In this document: positions 33,173 to 41,649 of the stretch, piece by piece | Layout: every line of letters starts with the position of its first letter | How positions within the stretch are numbered: position 1 is the stretch's first letter | From: UBA1794 sp964439955 | GTDB taxonomy: Bacteria; Bacteroidota; Bacteroidia; Bacteroidales; Bacteroidaceae | DNA: 64,000 nucleotides | Assembly (NCBI GenBank): GCA_964439955.1 | Contig: CAYTPX010000005.1 | Location: forward strand, 18,285 to 82,284 | Reading direction: 5' to 3' | Translations under genes and position numbers: made by a program | Notes under the pieces: model-generated | What the model was told of the DNA's origin: nothing | The model's database searches: none | The model's input: the letters and a program-made list of their open reading frames with translations, nothing else

Positions 33173-33745
33173 ATGGGCGTAAAAGGAACTCAAACAGAGA
33201 AGAACCTGATGCAATCCTTTGCGGGGGAGTCTCAGGCACGTATGCGCTACACTTATTTCGCAAGTGCGGCCAAGAAAGAAGGCTATGAACAGATAGCAGC
33301 GATATTTACCGAGACGGCCGACCAGGAAAAAGAGCATGCCAAACGGATGTTCAAGTACTTGGAAGGAGGCCATGTGGAGGTAAAAGCATGTTTCCCCGCC
33401 GGGGTAATAGGGACAACGTTGGAAAACTTAAAGGCCGCTGCCGCAGGTGAAAATGAAGAGTGGGCAAAGGATTACCCGCATTTTGCCGATATAGCCGACC
33501 AGGAAGGCTTCCCCGAGATTGCTTCGATGTACCGTAATATTGCTATTGCGGAGAAAGGGCATGAGGCGCGTTATAATGCCTTTGCGAAGAATATCGAAGA
33601 GGGCAAAGTCTTCAAGAAAGACGAAATGGTGGTATGGCAGTGCCGGAATTGCGGTTTTATTTATGAAGGAACCGAGGCTCCAGGATTGTGTCCGGCTTGC
33701 AAGCACCCGCAGGCTTATTTCGAAGTAATGAAGACCAACGTATAA
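33173..33745 (+). CDS. rbr: Rubrerythrin
   Basis: The protein has 190 residues, the usual size. The N-terminal ferritin-like domain carries the diiron ligands in FAGESQARMRYTYFA, DQEKEHAKRMFKYL and the later EKGHEARY block. The C-terminal rubredoxin-like domain has two CxxC pairs in WQCRNCGFIYEGTEAPGLCPACKHPQ. Rubrerythrin reduces hydrogen peroxide in the cytosol of anaerobes, taking electrons from rubredoxin or ferredoxin. The start at 33173 (MGVKGTQTEKNLMQ) is preferred to an in-frame GTG four codons upstream. No Shine-Dalgarno site is visible. Confidence 0.96.
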   Translation: MGVKGTQTEKNLMQSFAGESQARMRYTYFASAAKKEGYEQIAAIFTETADQEKEHAKRMFKYLEGGHVEVKACFPAGVIGTTLENLKAAAAGENEEWAKDYPHFADIADQEGFPEIASMYRNIAIAEKGHEARYNAFAKNIEEGKVFKKDEMVVWQCRNCGFIYEGTEAPGLCPACKHPQAYFEVMKTNV

Positions 33746-33822
33746 ATGCTTGGTACAATGTCGTCCGCAATGGCTTCCTTTTGAGGAAAGCGATTGCGGA
33801 TATTTTTTTGCCTTGGAATAAA

Positions 33823-34932
33823 ATGGAAATAACTCTTTATCCTAAACTGATATTGGACGCATTGTCTACAGTCCGTTATCCGGGTACTGGTAAGAATATA
33901 GTAGAGTCCGGAATGGTAGATGATGACATGCGCATCGAAGGGATGAAAGTCAGTTTCTCATTGGTTTTTGAGAAACCGACCGATCCGTTCATCAAATCTG
34001 TCGTGCGGGCTGCTGAAACGGCCATCTTGACTTATGTGTCCCCCGATGTGGATATTAAGGGAAATATCCGTGTGCATACCCTCCAGGAGGCTGCCCCTAA
34101 GCCAGGCAAATTGCTCCCCCAGGTTAAAAATATTGTGGGCATCTCTTCCGGGAAAGGAGGAGTGGGCAAAAGTACGGTGACGGCGAACTTGGCTGTGGCA
34201 CTTACCAAGTTGGGTTTTCGTGTGGGTTTGCTGGATGCGGATATTTTCGGGCCTTCCATCCCGAAGATGTTTCATGTGGAAGATGCCCGCCCCTATGCTG
34301 AACGTATCGATGGGCGAGACCAGATTATCCCTATTGAGAAGTACGGTGTTAAATTGCTTTCTATCGGCTTTTTTGTCGCCCCGGACCAAGCTACCTTATG
34401 GCGGGGCGGGATGGCTTCCAATGCGCTGCGCCAACTTATAGGGGAGGCAGACTGGGGCGAGCTCGACTATTTCTTAATCGACTTGCCCCCGGGCACGAGC
34501 GATATCCATCTCACCATCGTTCAGACTTTGGCTTTGACTGGGGTGGTGGTGGTGAGTACCCCGCAGCCAGTGGCTTTGGCCGATGCACGCAAGGGCATCA
34601 ATATGTTTACGAACGAGAAGGTAGCTGTGCCCATTCTCGGCTTGGTGGAAAATATGGCTTGGTTTACTCCTGAGGAGTTGCCCGACAATAAGTATTATAT
34701 CTTTGGGCGTGACGGGGCGAAGAAACTGGCAGAAGAGATGAACGTGCCCCTATTGGGACAAATCCCGATTGTGCAGGGAATCCGGGAAAGTGGCGATGAC
34801 GGCGAGCCGATAGCCTTGGATGCGGATTTGCCGGTGGGACGGCAATTCCTTTTGCTGGCCAATGCCTTAGTGAGGCAAGTTGACCGCCGTAATGTCGAAC
34901 AGGCTCCCACACATATTGTGGAAGTACACTGA
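33823..34932 (+). CDS. Mrp/ApbC-family iron-sulfur cluster carrier ATPase
   Basis: The protein has 369 residues. A MIP18/DUF59-type N-terminal domain (about 5-85) precedes a P-loop ATPase with the deviant Walker A SSGKGGVGKST (109-118), DADIFGPSIPKMF and LIDLPPGTSDIHL. Members bind and transfer [4Fe-4S] clusters to apoproteins. The CxxC pair that holds the bridging cluster in classical Mrp/ApbC is missing: the equivalent segment reads ENMAWFTPEELPDNKYYIFG. I recall this being common in Bacteroidota homologues. The start at ATG 33823 gives the conserved opening; the frame is open upstream into the rubrerythrin gene, 77 bases away. A clear terminator follows. Confidence 0.92.
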   Translation: MEITLYPKLILDALSTVRYPGTGKNIVESGMVDDDMRIEGMKVSFSLVFEKPTDPFIKSVVRAAETAILTYVSPDVDIKGNIRVHTLQEAAPKPGKLLPQVKNIVGISSGKGGVGKSTVTANLAVALTKLGFRVGLLDADIFGPSIPKMFHVEDARPYAERIDGRDQIIPIEKYGVKLLSIGFFVAPDQATLWRGGMASNALRQLIGEADWGELDYFLIDLPPGTSDIHLTIVQTLALTGVVVVSTPQPVALADARKGINMFTNEKVAVPILGLVENMAWFTPEELPDNKYYIFGRDGAKKLAEEMNVPLLGQIPIVQGIRESGDDGEPIALDADLPVGRQFLLLANALVRQVDRRNVEQAPTHIVEVH

Positions 34933-35096
34933 GAAAGGACGTTCTGGCAGGAGGGGGCGATTGCCATCCCGAAAATATCTGGCCCAGTCCCGGACTTGTT
35001 GAGGGCGAAGGACGCCCCGGTTTCAAGCCAACCCTTTTCCCATTAGGCTTGATTAAGTGTGAGCTGGTGCGGGATTGGCCTGCATTCGTGGCATGT

Positions 35097-35135
35097 CCCG
35101 CCGCATCTTTTGGAAAGATGTGGCGGGGCTTTTTT
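35097..35135 (+). terminator. Terminator of mrp
   Basis: A 14-bp stem (CCCGCCGCATCTTT with AAAGATGTGGCGGG, one wobble) with a three-base loop is followed by GCTTTTTTC. Confidence 0.85.
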
Positions 35136-35178
35136 CATTTTTCCTTGGAGCTTTTGGCGGAAAGCCGCGGGTTTTCTT

Positions 35179-35186
35179 TACCTTTG
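35179..35186 (+). promoter_or_regulatory. Bacteroidota -7 element for the DUF2851 gene
   Basis: TACCTTTG matches TAnnTTTG, 46 bases before the start codon. Confidence 0.55.
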
Positions 35187-35232
35187 CTTGCGCGGGGCGG
35201 AGTGATGGTGCTGTGCCTTAAGACCTTTTCCC

Positions 35233-36558
35233 ATGGAACGCTTGTTGCACTACGTATGGAATTATCGCCTTTTCCCTTTGCTGCCGATGCAAACGACATC
35301 GGGCTTGCCGGTGGAGGTGTTGGACACGGGCTTGATTAACCGTGATGCCGGGCCGGATTTCTTTAACGCCAAGGTCAAGATAGGGGGCGTGCTTTGGGTG
35401 GGCAACGTGGAGTTACACCGCCGAGCCTCTGATTGGTTCCGGCATGGGCACGAGAGAGACCCGGCTTACAGCAACGTGATCTTGCATGTGGTGGAGGTGG
35501 AGGACGCTTTGATTCCCCGCCCCGACGGGGAGCTTATTCCGCAGATGGTTCTTCCCGTGCCGCCTCATGTGGAAGCCAACTATCAGTCGTTGGCGCATCC
35601 TGCCGACTTGAGTCGCCCGGCCTGTGCGGATGCATTGGAGGGCATGCCCGCCTTGAAGAAACATACGTGGCTGTCGTCCTTGGTATTTGAACGCTTGGAG
35701 CAGAAGGTGTCGGCCATCCAAGGACGCTTGGACGTGGTGGGGCAGGATTGGGAGCGTGCGTTTTTCATTACTTTGGCGCGCAATTTCGGTTTTGGGGTGA
35801 ACAGCGATGCCTTTGAGCAGTGGGCCCGGACGATTCCGACAACGATCTTGAACAAGCACCGCGACGACCGGAAGCAAATCGAGGCGCTTTTCTTTGGCCG
35901 GGCAGGGCTATTGACTACGGCTTCGGGCGAGGCGTCGGCCCCTGATGCGTATGCCCGCGATTTGTTGAAGGAGTATGAGTACTTGGCCTATAAGTATAGC
36001 CTCGATGGAGCCGGGGCTGGGGCGGATGGGTCGGCGGTTTCCGGTCAGGGCGCAGTGCCCATGTACCGCATGATGCGGCTGCGTCCCAGCAATTTCCCCC
36101 ACCTGCGGTTGGCCCAGTTGGCGGATTTGTATTGCCGGAAGCCTTTTTTGTTTTCGGAGTTGATGGAGGCCTCCACCTTGGAAGAGGCTTGTGCGTTGCT
36201 GGCGGCAGAGGCTGGGGGCTATTGGCGCACGCATCTGCATTTTGGGGTGGCGACCAAGGAAGCCCCGCGTCCTATGAGTATTTCGTCGCTGCGCTTATTG
36301 GTCATCAATACGGTGGTGCCGTTTCTTTATGCCTACGGCCGCCACCGGGGCAATGGGGTGTTGGTGGAACGAGCCACGAGGTTCTTGGAGTCGTTGCCGC
36401 CCGAGGAGAACCGTATTATCCGCAGTTGGCGGTCGCTGGGCATGGTATGTGAGCATGCGGCGGACTCGCAGGCTTTGATCCAGTTGTCCAAGGAGTATTG
36501 TGATAAGCGCAAGTGCCTTTTCTGCGCGTTCGGCTATGAATTTATGAAGCGGAAATGA
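35233..36558 (+). CDS. DUF2851-family protein of unknown function
   Basis: The protein has 441 residues and no signal peptide or membrane segment. The N terminus (MERLLHYVWNYRLFPLLPMQT, then LINRDAGPDFFNAKVKIGGVLWVGNVELHRRASDWFRHGHERDPAYSNVILHVV) matches the DUF2851 family, widespread in Bacteroidota. The conserved D-G-P-D-F and E-x-H-x-x-S-D-W residues hint at a nuclease-like PD-(D/E)XK arrangement, but I cannot confirm this. The C terminus contains a CDKRKCLFCAFG cysteine cluster that could bind metal. It is a single-gene unit with its own promoter element and a terminator that overlaps its stop codon. Confidence 0.85.
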   Translation: MERLLHYVWNYRLFPLLPMQTTSGLPVEVLDTGLINRDAGPDFFNAKVKIGGVLWVGNVELHRRASDWFRHGHERDPAYSNVILHVVEVEDALIPRPDGELIPQMVLPVPPHVEANYQSLAHPADLSRPACADALEGMPALKKHTWLSSLVFERLEQKVSAIQGRLDVVGQDWERAFFITLARNFGFGVNSDAFEQWARTIPTTILNKHRDDRKQIEALFFGRAGLLTTASGEASAPDAYARDLLKEYEYLAYKYSLDGAGAGADGSAVSGQGAVPMYRMMRLRPSNFPHLRLAQLADLYCRKPFLFSELMEASTLEEACALLAAEAGGYWRTHLHFGVATKEAPRPMSISSLRLLVINTVVPFLYAYGRHRGNGVLVERATRFLESLPPEENRIIRSWRSLGMVCEHAADSQALIQLSKEYCDKRKCLFCAFGYEFMKRK

Positions 36559-36589
36559 AAAAAGGGCATCTACGCAGATGCCCTTTTTC
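36558..36589 (+). terminator. Terminator of the DUF2851 gene
   Basis: A perfect 13-bp stem (AAAAAGGGCATCT with its complement, loop ACGC) starts in the stop codon and ends in TTTTTCA. The A- and T-rich arms could also work on the minus strand. Confidence 0.82.
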
Positions 36590-36704
36590 ACTGATAAATA
36601 AGAAAATGTTTAGAGAGAATTGAAACTTCACAGCTTCACGTGTGTGTTTTAAGTAAAAAGCAGACTAAACTTTCGTATTGTTCAAAGCAGAAATAAAAGA
36701 ATGT

Positions 36705-37196
36705 TCATTCGGTAACAATCCCGTTCAAGTCCTTCTGTTGTTTTCCGGCTTTCGTGCTGTCGATCATGGAGACTTGTTTGTCCGGGAGGGCAGCCTTTGT
36801 AGCCACTTGTTGCTCTGTGCCAGGCGGGTTTTGTCCGTCGTATTGGGGCATGGGCCGGGCAGGGCGGAAGATTTGGTTGCCTATGCCTCCCAATAAGCAG
36901 ATGATTGCTACGGCTGCCGCTGCACGGTACAGCCCGTTGAATCGGGAGGCGAACGTCAGGGGGCGTGCCTTGACGATGGGCGTATGGATGGCTTCCCACA
37001 GGCGGCTATCGAAGTCTTCCCCGAGATGTTTGGCTTCTGTTTGCTTCTTGGCATAGGCGAACAGGGATTTGTATTTGAGCAAATGGACAGGTACGTCGCT
37101 TTGCGAAAAGAACGCACGGAGGATTGCCTCCTCTTCAGGAGAGGTCTCGCAGTTCCAATAGCGCTCCAGTAGTTGTTCGATGTACTTATAATCCAT
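36705..37196 (-). CDS. Probable anti-sigma-like single-pass membrane protein
   Basis: The protein has 163 residues. The N-terminal part (MDYKYIEQLLERYWNCETSPEEEAILRAFF) resembles the short helical domain at the start of Bacteroidota proteins encoded next to ECF sigma factors. One hydrophobic helix (about 91-106, RAAAAVAIICLLGGIGNQIF) and a polar tail follow. There is no zinc HxxxCxxC anti-sigma motif, so an anti-sigma role rests on position and topology. Its start overlaps the end of the sigma factor gene by 11 bases, which implies coupled translation. ATG 37196 is preferred to 37205. The composition after the helix looks disordered. Confidence 0.7.
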   Translation of the reverse strand: MDYKYIEQLLERYWNCETSPEEEAILRAFFSQSDVPVHLLKYKSLFAYAKKQTEAKHLGEDFDSRLWEAIHTPIVKARPLTFASRFNGLYRAAAAVAIICLLGGIGNQIFRPARPMPQYDGQNPPGTEQQVATKAALPDKQVSMIDSTKAGKQQKDLNGIVTE

Positions 37197-37710
37197 ATTC
37201 ATCAAGGTCTTTAAATCGTTTCTTAATGGCCTGCCTTGCCCGGAAGAGGGTTATTCTTACTTGGTCTTCCGTCAATTGCAGGGCGGTTGCAATCTCTTTG
37301 TACGACATCCCCTCTATATCGCGCAGGTGGAACACTTCCCTTTGCCGTAAGGGCAGGCCGTCGATTATGCGGCGTATGAGTTCCATCCTTTCGTCGGCAA
37401 CGATTTCTTCGTGGGGGTCGAGAGTTTGCGTCCGGTCGTCCATTTGTTCGGAAAAGAACTCCACGTTTTGGGCTTCTTTTCGTTGGCTTCGGTCGATTGC
37501 CAGATTGCGGCAAATCGTCAGTCCCAACGCTTCGAACGATTTGATGGAAGGCCATTCGTCCCGCTTCTCCCAGATGCGTATCAAAGTGTCCTGTACGATG
37601 TCTTCAGCTTCTGCGCTGTCGTGTGTGATGCGCAACGCTATTCGGTAGAATTTCTCCTTGAGCGGTAGGATTTCGTTGCGGAGCACTTTTTCTTGCATCT
37701 CTATAGTCAT
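37186..37710 (-). CDS. ECF-type RNA polymerase sigma factor
   Basis: The protein has 174 residues. Region 2 (about 20-85) includes FYRIALRITHDSAEAEDIVQDTLIRIWEKRDEW, and region 4 (about 113-168) includes GLPLRQREVFHLRDIEGMSYKEIATALQLTEDQVRITLFRARQAIKKRF. It belongs to the RpoE-like group that directs RNA polymerase to a small stress regulon. The overlapping downstream gene probably encodes its membrane regulator. Unlike the SusC/FecR-linked sigma factors of Bacteroides, there is no TonB-dependent receptor beside it. The promoter it recognises cannot be read from the sequence. Confidence 0.93.
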   Translation of the reverse strand: MTIEMQEKVLRNEILPLKEKFYRIALRITHDSAEAEDIVQDTLIRIWEKRDEWPSIKSFEALGLTICRNLAIDRSQRKEAQNVEFFSEQMDDRTQTLDPHEEIVADERMELIRRIIDGLPLRQREVFHLRDIEGMSYKEIATALQLTEDQVRITLFRARQAIKKRFKDLDEYGL

Positions 37711-37807
37711 GACGGTCGGGGCGGGAAAAAGTTACGGGGGAGGCAGGGTAAAGTCTGCTTTTTAACGTTATTTGGCGGTTCTTCCCTTTTTCATCCTGTG
37801 CCGGACC

Positions 37808-38587
37808 TTACAGCTCGATGAGGGTTCCCGCGCCAGGTTGGGCAATGGCGGAGGCTTGGGTGATGATGACGCGTCGTACGCCTCTCTCCAGTGCGGCAAA
37901 TGAATTTTGCAACTTCGGGATCATTCCACCGGTGATGATGCCCCCTTCCCGTAGTTGTTCGAAGTCTTTCGTGCTGATGTGCGGGATTATGCTTTCGCCG
38001 TCTTGCTCGTTGCGCAGGACTCCTTTCTTCTCGAAGCAAAAGACGAGGGTCACTTCGAAAAAAGCGGAAAGGGCTTTGGCTACTTCGCCCGCAATCGTAT
38101 CGGCATTCGTGTTGAGCAGGTTGCCTGCCCCGTCGTGGGTCAGCGGGGCCATCACGGGCACTACGTCCCGGGCGATGAGGTCGGCGAGCAGGCGAGCATC
38201 TACTTTTTCCACGTCGCCTACAAACCCGTAGTCGATACCTTCGGGCGTGACAGGCCTTTTCCGGCTGCGCAGGACGTCCATATCGGCACCTGTCAGCCCC
38301 AAGGCGTTGACGCCGCGGGTCTGGAGTTGCGCTACGATGTTTTTGTTCACCAGCCCGCCGTATACCATGGTTACGACCTTCAGCATGTCTTCATCGGTGA
38401 TTCGCCGTCCGTCCACCATCGTTGTCTCGATGCCCAGCCGGGTGGCCATGGCCGTGGCCGAGCGTCCTCCGCCGTGTACCAGCAGCTTGTGTCCTTTGAG
38501 CGAGCTGAAGTCGTCGAGCAGGGTGGACAGGCTGGTTGCTTCTTCCACTATTTTCCCGCCGACTTTGATGATTGTCAGTTTTTCCAT
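37808..38587 (-). CDS. argB: Acetylglutamate kinase
   Basis: The protein has 259 residues of the amino acid kinase fold. Motifs are TIIKVGGKIVEE, LLVHGGGRSATAMA, RRITDEDMLKVV, and the C-terminal GGIITGGMIPKLQNSFAALERGVRRVII. ArgB phosphorylates N-acetylglutamate (N-succinylornithine-type intermediates are used in some Bacteroidales) in arginine synthesis. The start at 38587 gives MEKLTIIKVGGK; upstream codons are not conserved. It lies 80 bases downstream of speA on the same strand, so arginine synthesis and breakdown genes are neighbours. A small hairpin lies between them. Confidence 0.94.
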   Translation of the reverse strand: MEKLTIIKVGGKIVEEATSLSTLLDDFSSLKGHKLLVHGGGRSATAMATRLGIETTMVDGRRITDEDMLKVVTMVYGGLVNKNIVAQLQTRGVNALGLTGADMDVLRSRKRPVTPEGIDYGFVGDVEKVDARLLADLIARDVVPVMAPLTHDGAGNLLNTNADTIAGEVAKALSAFFEVTLVFCFEKKGVLRNEQDGESIIPHISTKDFEQLREGGIITGGMIPKLQNSFAALERGVRRVIITQASAIAQPGAGTLIEL

Positions 38588-38617
38588 TGTTCCATTCTTT
38601 TTATTTTCTACAATAAG

Positions 38618-38646
38618 CGACTGCCCGGGCATCTGCCGGGCAGTCG
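38618..38646 (-). other. Hairpin between speA and argB
   Basis: An 11-bp inverted repeat (CGACTGCCCGG with its complement) with a seven-base loop stands in the spacer. No U-rich run follows on the minus strand, so it is probably an attenuating or processing structure rather than a strong terminator. Confidence 0.4.
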
Positions 38647-38667
38647 GGTTGGGATGTTGTGTGTATC

Positions 38668-40560
38668 TTATTCCAAGTAGGTGTATCCGTATAGCCCAGA
38701 GCGGTAATTGCTGAGGAATTCCTTTCCTTCATCGACCGAGATGCGTCCTTCTTTGACGGACTTCGTGACCCATGTCTCTACGGTCCGGACAAGGCGTTTG
38801 GGGTTATATTGTACGTAGTCCAGCACGTCGGCCACGCTTTCCCCGTCGATGACTTGGTCGATGGAGTAGCCCTTGTCGCTGACGGTTATGTGGACGGCGT
38901 TGGTGTCGCCGAACAGGTTGTGCATGTCCCCGAGGATTTCTTGGTAGGCTCCCACGAGGAAGACCCCCAAGTAGTAGCTTTCCTTCTTGTTGAAGGCGTG
39001 GAGCGGGAGGTAGTTCCTGATGCCACGGTTTGATATGAAGTTGGCTATCTTCCCGTCGGAATCGCAGGTGATGTCTTGCAGTGTGGCCACTTTCGTGGGG
39101 CGTTCGTCAAGCCGGCTGATGGGCATGATGGGGAATATCTGGTCGATGGCCCAAGAGTCCGGGAGCGACTGGAAGAGGGAGAAGTTGCAGAAATATTTGT
39201 CGGCCAGTAGCTTGGAGAGCGAACGGAACTCCTCGGGCGCGTGTTTCATGCCAATCGCTATCTGGTTTATCTCGCGGGTAATCGACCAGTAGAGCCGTTC
39301 GATTTGGGCCCGGGTGCGCAGGTCTACGATGCCGTGGCTGAACAGGTCGAGTCCTTCTTCGCGTATCTGTTGTGCGTCGTGCCACGATTCCATCATCCTG
39401 CTTTGGGCGAGGTTGTCGTAAATCTCGTAGAGTTCTTGGACAAGCTCGTGGTCGTCGGGCGAAACCTCCGTGTTGTCGTCCCATTCGGGCTGGCTTCCGG
39501 TCTCGAGCACTTCGACGATGAGCACGGAGTGGTGCGCGGTGAGCGAACGCCCGCTTTCGATGATGACATTGGGGTGCGGGATGCCTTTTTTGTTGCTGGC
39601 GTCCACGAAGGTGGATATGGAGTCGTTGGCGTATTCTTGTATGGAGTAGTTTACGCTGCTCTCGCTGTTGGCGGACCGGGTGCCGTCGTAGTCCACGCCG
39701 AGCCCTCCTCCGATGTCCACGAACTCTATTTGGAATCCCATGGCGTGCAGTTGCACGTAGAATTGCGAGGCTTCGCGCAGGGCGGTCTTGATGCGGCGTA
39801 TTTTGGTGATTTGGCTTCCGATATGGAAATGGATGAGCTTCAGGCAATCCTTCAGCCCGGTGCGTTCCAGTGTGTCCAAGGCTTCCAGCAACTCGCTCGA
39901 GGTGAGCCCGAACTTGCTGGCGTCGCCCCCGGAATCTTCCCATTTGCCACTACCGGAGGAGGCCAGCTTGATGCGGATGCCGATGTTGGGGCGCACCTTG
40001 AGTTGCTTGCTGATATGGGCTATGAGGTTCAGTTCGTTGAGCTTTTCGACTACCAAGAATACGCGTTTCCCCATCTTCTGGGCGAGCAGGGCGAGCTCGA
40101 TGTAGCTGGCATCCTTGTATCCATTGCAGATGATGGGCGAGTCGGATTCGGTATTGATGGCTATGACGGCGTGCAGCTCGGGCTTGGAGCCGGCTTCGAG
40201 CCCCAAGTTGAACTTCTGCCCGTGGCTGATGATTTCCTCTACCACGGGGCGCATTTGGTTTACTTTTATCGGGTAGACGATGAAGGTCTTGGCCTTGTAC
40301 TCGTATTCTCCGGCCGCTTTCTCGAAGCAGTTCGAGACTTTTTCTATTCGGTTGTCGATGATGTCGGGAAAACGTAAAAGGACAGGTGCACCTACGTCGC
40401 GTAAGGCGAGTTCGTTCATCAACTCTTGCAGGTCTACGGCAATGTCGTTTTTTCGTGGGGTGACGATGACGTGCCCTTTTTCGTTGATTTTGAAATAAGA
40501 AGTGCCCCATCCGGTTATGTTGTACAGCTCTTCCGAGTCTTCAATGCGCCATTTTCTCAT
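38668..40560 (-). CDS. speA: Biosynthetic arginine decarboxylase
   Basis: The protein has 630 residues, the usual size for Bacteroides SpeA. It begins MRKWRIEDSEELYNITGWGTSYF. The PLP lysine is in YPIKVNQMRPVVEEI near residue 103. Other blocks are GLEAGSKPELHA, ICNGYKD, GGDASKFGL, LHFHIGSQ-type (LIHFHIGSQITKI) and VDIGGGLGVDYDGT. The enzyme turns arginine into agmatine, the first step of spermidine synthesis in this phylum. ATG 40560 is chosen for its match to the conserved N terminus; ATG 40575 is also possible. A promoter element lies 30 bases upstream. Confidence 0.96.
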   Translation of the reverse strand: MRKWRIEDSEELYNITGWGTSYFKINEKGHVIVTPRKNDIAVDLQELMNELALRDVGAPVLLRFPDIIDNRIEKVSNCFEKAAGEYEYKAKTFIVYPIKVNQMRPVVEEIISHGQKFNLGLEAGSKPELHAVIAINTESDSPIICNGYKDASYIELALLAQKMGKRVFLVVEKLNELNLIAHISKQLKVRPNIGIRIKLASSGSGKWEDSGGDASKFGLTSSELLEALDTLERTGLKDCLKLIHFHIGSQITKIRRIKTALREASQFYVQLHAMGFQIEFVDIGGGLGVDYDGTRSANSESSVNYSIQEYANDSISTFVDASNKKGIPHPNVIIESGRSLTAHHSVLIVEVLETGSQPEWDDNTEVSPDDHELVQELYEIYDNLAQSRMMESWHDAQQIREEGLDLFSHGIVDLRTRAQIERLYWSITREINQIAIGMKHAPEEFRSLSKLLADKYFCNFSLFQSLPDSWAIDQIFPIMPISRLDERPTKVATLQDITCDSDGKIANFISNRGIRNYLPLHAFNKKESYYLGVFLVGAYQEILGDMHNLFGDTNAVHITVSDKGYSIDQVIDGESVADVLDYVQYNPKRLVRTVETWVTKSVKEGRISVDEGKEFLSNYRSGLYGYTYLE

Positions 40561-40589
40561 GCTGGGTAAGTTCATTTTTGAATAGGACG

Positions 40590-40597
40590 CAAAAGTA
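40590..40597 (-). promoter_or_regulatory. Bacteroidota -7 element for speA
   Basis: The minus strand reads TACTTTTG, matching TAnnTTTG, 29 bases upstream of the chosen start. Confidence 0.55.
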
Positions 40598-40841
40598 GTT
40601 AAATTCCAATCAGCGCGCAAAATCTATAGGTTATAATTCTGTTTCTTTCCCCACGGCGGGGACTGGCGCGGAAAAGGCGTTTGTCATTTGGTCGTTTGAT
40701 TTTGTGATTTTGTCGATAGAATGGGGGCGTGTGGGGAAAGTTTTTGCCCGAAACGGGAATATTCCGTTCCTTTGTAACGTCCAATTAGGACAAGAATCAA
40801 CAAAGTGTAACTAAAGCCAGGAAAAGTAAGGAGGAATGCTG

Positions 40842-41480
40842 ATGAAAAGGATGGTGGTTTTTGCCTTTTCCCTTCTCTGCTTGGGGTCGGGAGGCATGCT
40901 TAAGGCGCAGGATGTATATGTCGGCGTGCGCGTAGAGGCTCCGGTCCGCGGTGCGGTGCTCCCGTCTTGGCTGGGAGTGAAGGCATGGGATGCTCCTTAT
41001 GTCTATATTCCCGAGTTGGACTTGTACTACAGTGTAGGAGAAGGTTTCTATTATTATCTGGATAACGGGCAGTGGTGCTGTTGCATGTCGCTTCCCGTGG
41101 CGTTCCAAGCGTATGACCTTTCGTCCTTGCGGCACGTCGCCATCCATACGCCCATGCCTTGGCGTTACAATCGCCAGCACCGGGCTCGTTACTGCCGCGC
41201 CGGCCAAATGAAGCCTTTGCGGAAGCGTACCCCGGAGGGGAAGGCCGCCTCTTTGCCGCATGCCCCTAACGAGGTGCGTGCAAAGGATGACGACGGGCAT
41301 GGCGTGGCCATTCGCCGGGACTGGGAACCGGAGGTTGGAAATAAGAATATAACAGGAAAAATAAATACGGAGGGTAAAGAAGCCTCTGCCAGGCGTTTTG
41401 TGAAAAAGGGGTTGCGTAGGGTCTCATCCGACGTGGACGCTGTATGTGGCAGTACGGCTTCCCCCTCCGTTCTTAACTAA
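40842..41480 (+). CDS. Secreted tyrosine-rich protein of unknown function
   Basis: The protein has 212 residues with a signal peptide (about 1-22, ending MLKAQD). The mature N-terminal half has an aromatic stretch PYVYIPELDLYYSVGEGFYYYLDNGQWCCCMSLP with three consecutive cysteines, which looks like short beta-hairpins of a YXXXY type. The C-terminal half is basic and probably disordered. A strong AAGGAGG site (40828-40834) is seven bases before ATG 40842 but only one base from ATG 40836, so 40842 is the start. I recognise no family. It stands alone between divergent speA and convergent miaA, and a large hairpin with a U-run follows. Confidence 0.7.
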   Translation: MKRMVVFAFSLLCLGSGGMLKAQDVYVGVRVEAPVRGAVLPSWLGVKAWDAPYVYIPELDLYYSVGEGFYYYLDNGQWCCCMSLPVAFQAYDLSSLRHVAIHTPMPWRYNRQHRARYCRAGQMKPLRKRTPEGKAASLPHAPNEVRAKDDDGHGVAIRRDWEPEVGNKNITGKINTEGKEASARRFVKKGLRRVSSDVDAVCGSTASPSVLN

Positions 41481-41501
41481 AAGGATGTTTCAGGGAAATA
41501 G

Positions 41502-41581
41502 TGCACAGGGAGTCTATTAGGGCAACGATTTGATTGTAAAGGTTGCAAAGCACATAGGGTTCAAGACTCCCTGTGCTTTTT
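41502..41581 (+). terminator. Large branched hairpin with U-run
   Basis: A perfect 13-bp outer stem (GCACAGGGAGTCT at 41502-41514 with its complement at 41564-41576) encloses 49 bases with a second stem (GCAAC with GTTGC, 41522-41546). It is followed by TTTTTATG. It may be an unusual terminator or the 3' part of a structured RNA. Confidence 0.6.
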
Positions 41582-41649
41582 ATGAAAACATGCGGGGCTT
41601 TCCGCCAAGGGAGGCGGGGCTTCTTGGAAATAGTGTTAAGGGAAATTGC

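Larger units (their letters stand above)
34933..35232. other. 300-base spacer between mrp and the DUF2851 gene
   Basis: No gene is visible. It contains the mrp terminator (35097-35135) and a promoter element (35179-35186). Bases 34940-35090 show nothing I recognise. Confidence 0.5.

Noticed and set aside
34940..35096. A riboswitch or structured RNA after mrp
   Set aside because: No conserved core or strong helix other than the terminator could be recognised.
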